A DNA stretch of 6,911 bases from JBBRWO01 sp038249135 (lineage in GTDB: Bacteria; Actinomycetota; Coriobacteriia; Anaerosomatales; JAAXUF01): contig JBBRWO010000111.1 in NCBI GenBank assembly GCA_038249135.1, positions 1 through 6,911 of the forward strand. The letters are read 5' to 3'. Below are positions 6,576-6,911 of this stretch, piece after piece. The notes under the pieces are model-generated. The model was not told the DNA's origin. It saw only the letters and a list, made by a program, of their open reading frames with translations, and made no database searches. The translations under genes and the position numbers were made by a program. Within the stretch, counting starts at the first letter, position 1. Each line of letters opens with the position of its first letter.

Positions 6576-6911
6576 CTAGCAGATCCGCGGCAACTGCTCG
6601 CCGACCAGCATGTCCATGATACGCGTTGCGCCAAACGCCGTGTGCACGTAGACCTTGCCCGGCGACACCTCGGCACACTCGCCGATGATCGCGGCGTCCT
6701 CGCCATACGGCGACGCCTTCATCGCTGCCAGCGCGGCTTCTGCCTGCTCGGGCGGTACGACGGCGACCATCTTGCCCTCGTTGGCGACCTGGAAGACGTC
6801 GTAGCCGAGCATCTCGGAGGCGCCACGGACCTGATCCTTCACGGGCACGGCGGTCTCCTCGATGGTGATGGAGACGCGGGATGCGGTCGCGAACTCGTTG
6901 AGCGTGGAGGA
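6576..6911 (-). CDS. hypE: Hydrogenase maturation protein HypE, C-terminal part
   Basis: These are the last 111 residues of HypE; the gene begins right of the window and the frame is open to base 6911. HypE receives a carbamoyl group from HypF on its C-terminal cysteine and dehydrates it with ATP to a thiocyanate. It then passes the cyanide ligand to the iron of the [NiFe]-hydrogenase cofactor on the HypC/HypD scaffold. The identification rests on several family blocks: LNEFATAS, IEETAVPV, VRGASEMLGYD, VANEGKMVAVVPPEQAE, AAIIGE and above all the terminus GEQLPRIC, ending in the catalytic cysteine directly before the stop. This segment covers the end of the AIR-synthase-related C-terminal domain. 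The essential cysteine is intact, so the protein is probably functional. Its presence implies a hydrogenase maturation locus to the right and a hydrogen-metabolising organism. Confidence 0.96.
   Translation of the reverse strand, partial: SSTLNEFATASRVSITIEETAVPVKDQVRGASEMLGYDVFQVANEGKMVAVVPPEQAEAALAAMKASPYGEDAAIIGECAEVSPGKVYVHTAFGATRIMDMLVGEQLPRIC

Noticed and set aside
6545..6706. Extended N terminus for the glycosyltransferase starting at 6706
   Set aside because: The extra 54 residues overlap hypE in another frame, are Arg/Ser/Cys-rich and lack family homology. The ATG at 6544 has a good ribosome binding site and a canonical N terminus.
1..6911. Mobile elements, CRISPR, tRNA or rRNA genes, toxin-antitoxin or defence genes
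   Set aside because: I saw no repeat arrays, transposase motifs, cloverleaf-like sequences or terminal inverted repeats. Nearly every base belongs to a recognisable core-type gene.

Overview
This window looks like a gene-dense, GC-rich bacterial chromosome segment. My best guess is an anaerobic actinobacterium of the Coriobacteriia type. That placement is an inference from three things: the codon use, the hydrogenase maturation gene hypE, and a glucose-6-phosphate isomerase resembling the isomerase half of transaldolase/isomerase fusion proteins. No rRNA, tRNA, CRISPR array, insertion sequence or phage gene is visible. Apart from a 56-base convergent gap and one gap of about 65 bases, the window is almost entirely coding.

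Layout. The left part (1-2806) is a tightly packed rightward gene run: the 3' end of a GNAT acetyltransferase, a LytS-type sensor histidine kinase with a GAF domain, a LytTR-type response regulator, and a small YfcE-like metallophosphoesterase. The junctions are a GTGA overlap, a few bases with a clear ribosome binding site, and a single base. These genes are therefore probably co-transcribed and translationally coupled, and their promoter lies left of the window.

The right part (2863-6911) is a leftward run. Read in transcription order it is the 3' end of hypE, a family 2 glycosyltransferase, an EamA/DMT-type ten-helix transporter, and glucose-6-phosphate isomerase. The glycosyltransferase/transporter junction is an ATGA overlap, and the transporter stop overlaps one of two candidate isomerase starts in the same way. 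The two runs converge at 2807-2862. Both promoters lie outside the window, so little can be said about transcriptional control.

How the genes work together. The kinase/regulator pair is a self-contained two-component system. Its predicted cytoplasmic GAF domain and reduced two-helix membrane anchor suggest it senses an intracellular or membrane-proximal signal; its targets are not in view. HypE supplies the cyanide ligands of [NiFe]-hydrogenase and marks the end of a hydrogenase maturation locus extending to the right. The glycosyltransferase, transporter and isomerase downstream of hypE have no obvious functional link to hydrogenase and may only share its transcript.

I found no convincing undescribed system. 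The points most worth checking are the shortened LytS-like sensor, the stand-alone isomerase related to a fusion-protein half, and the choice of isomerase start codon.
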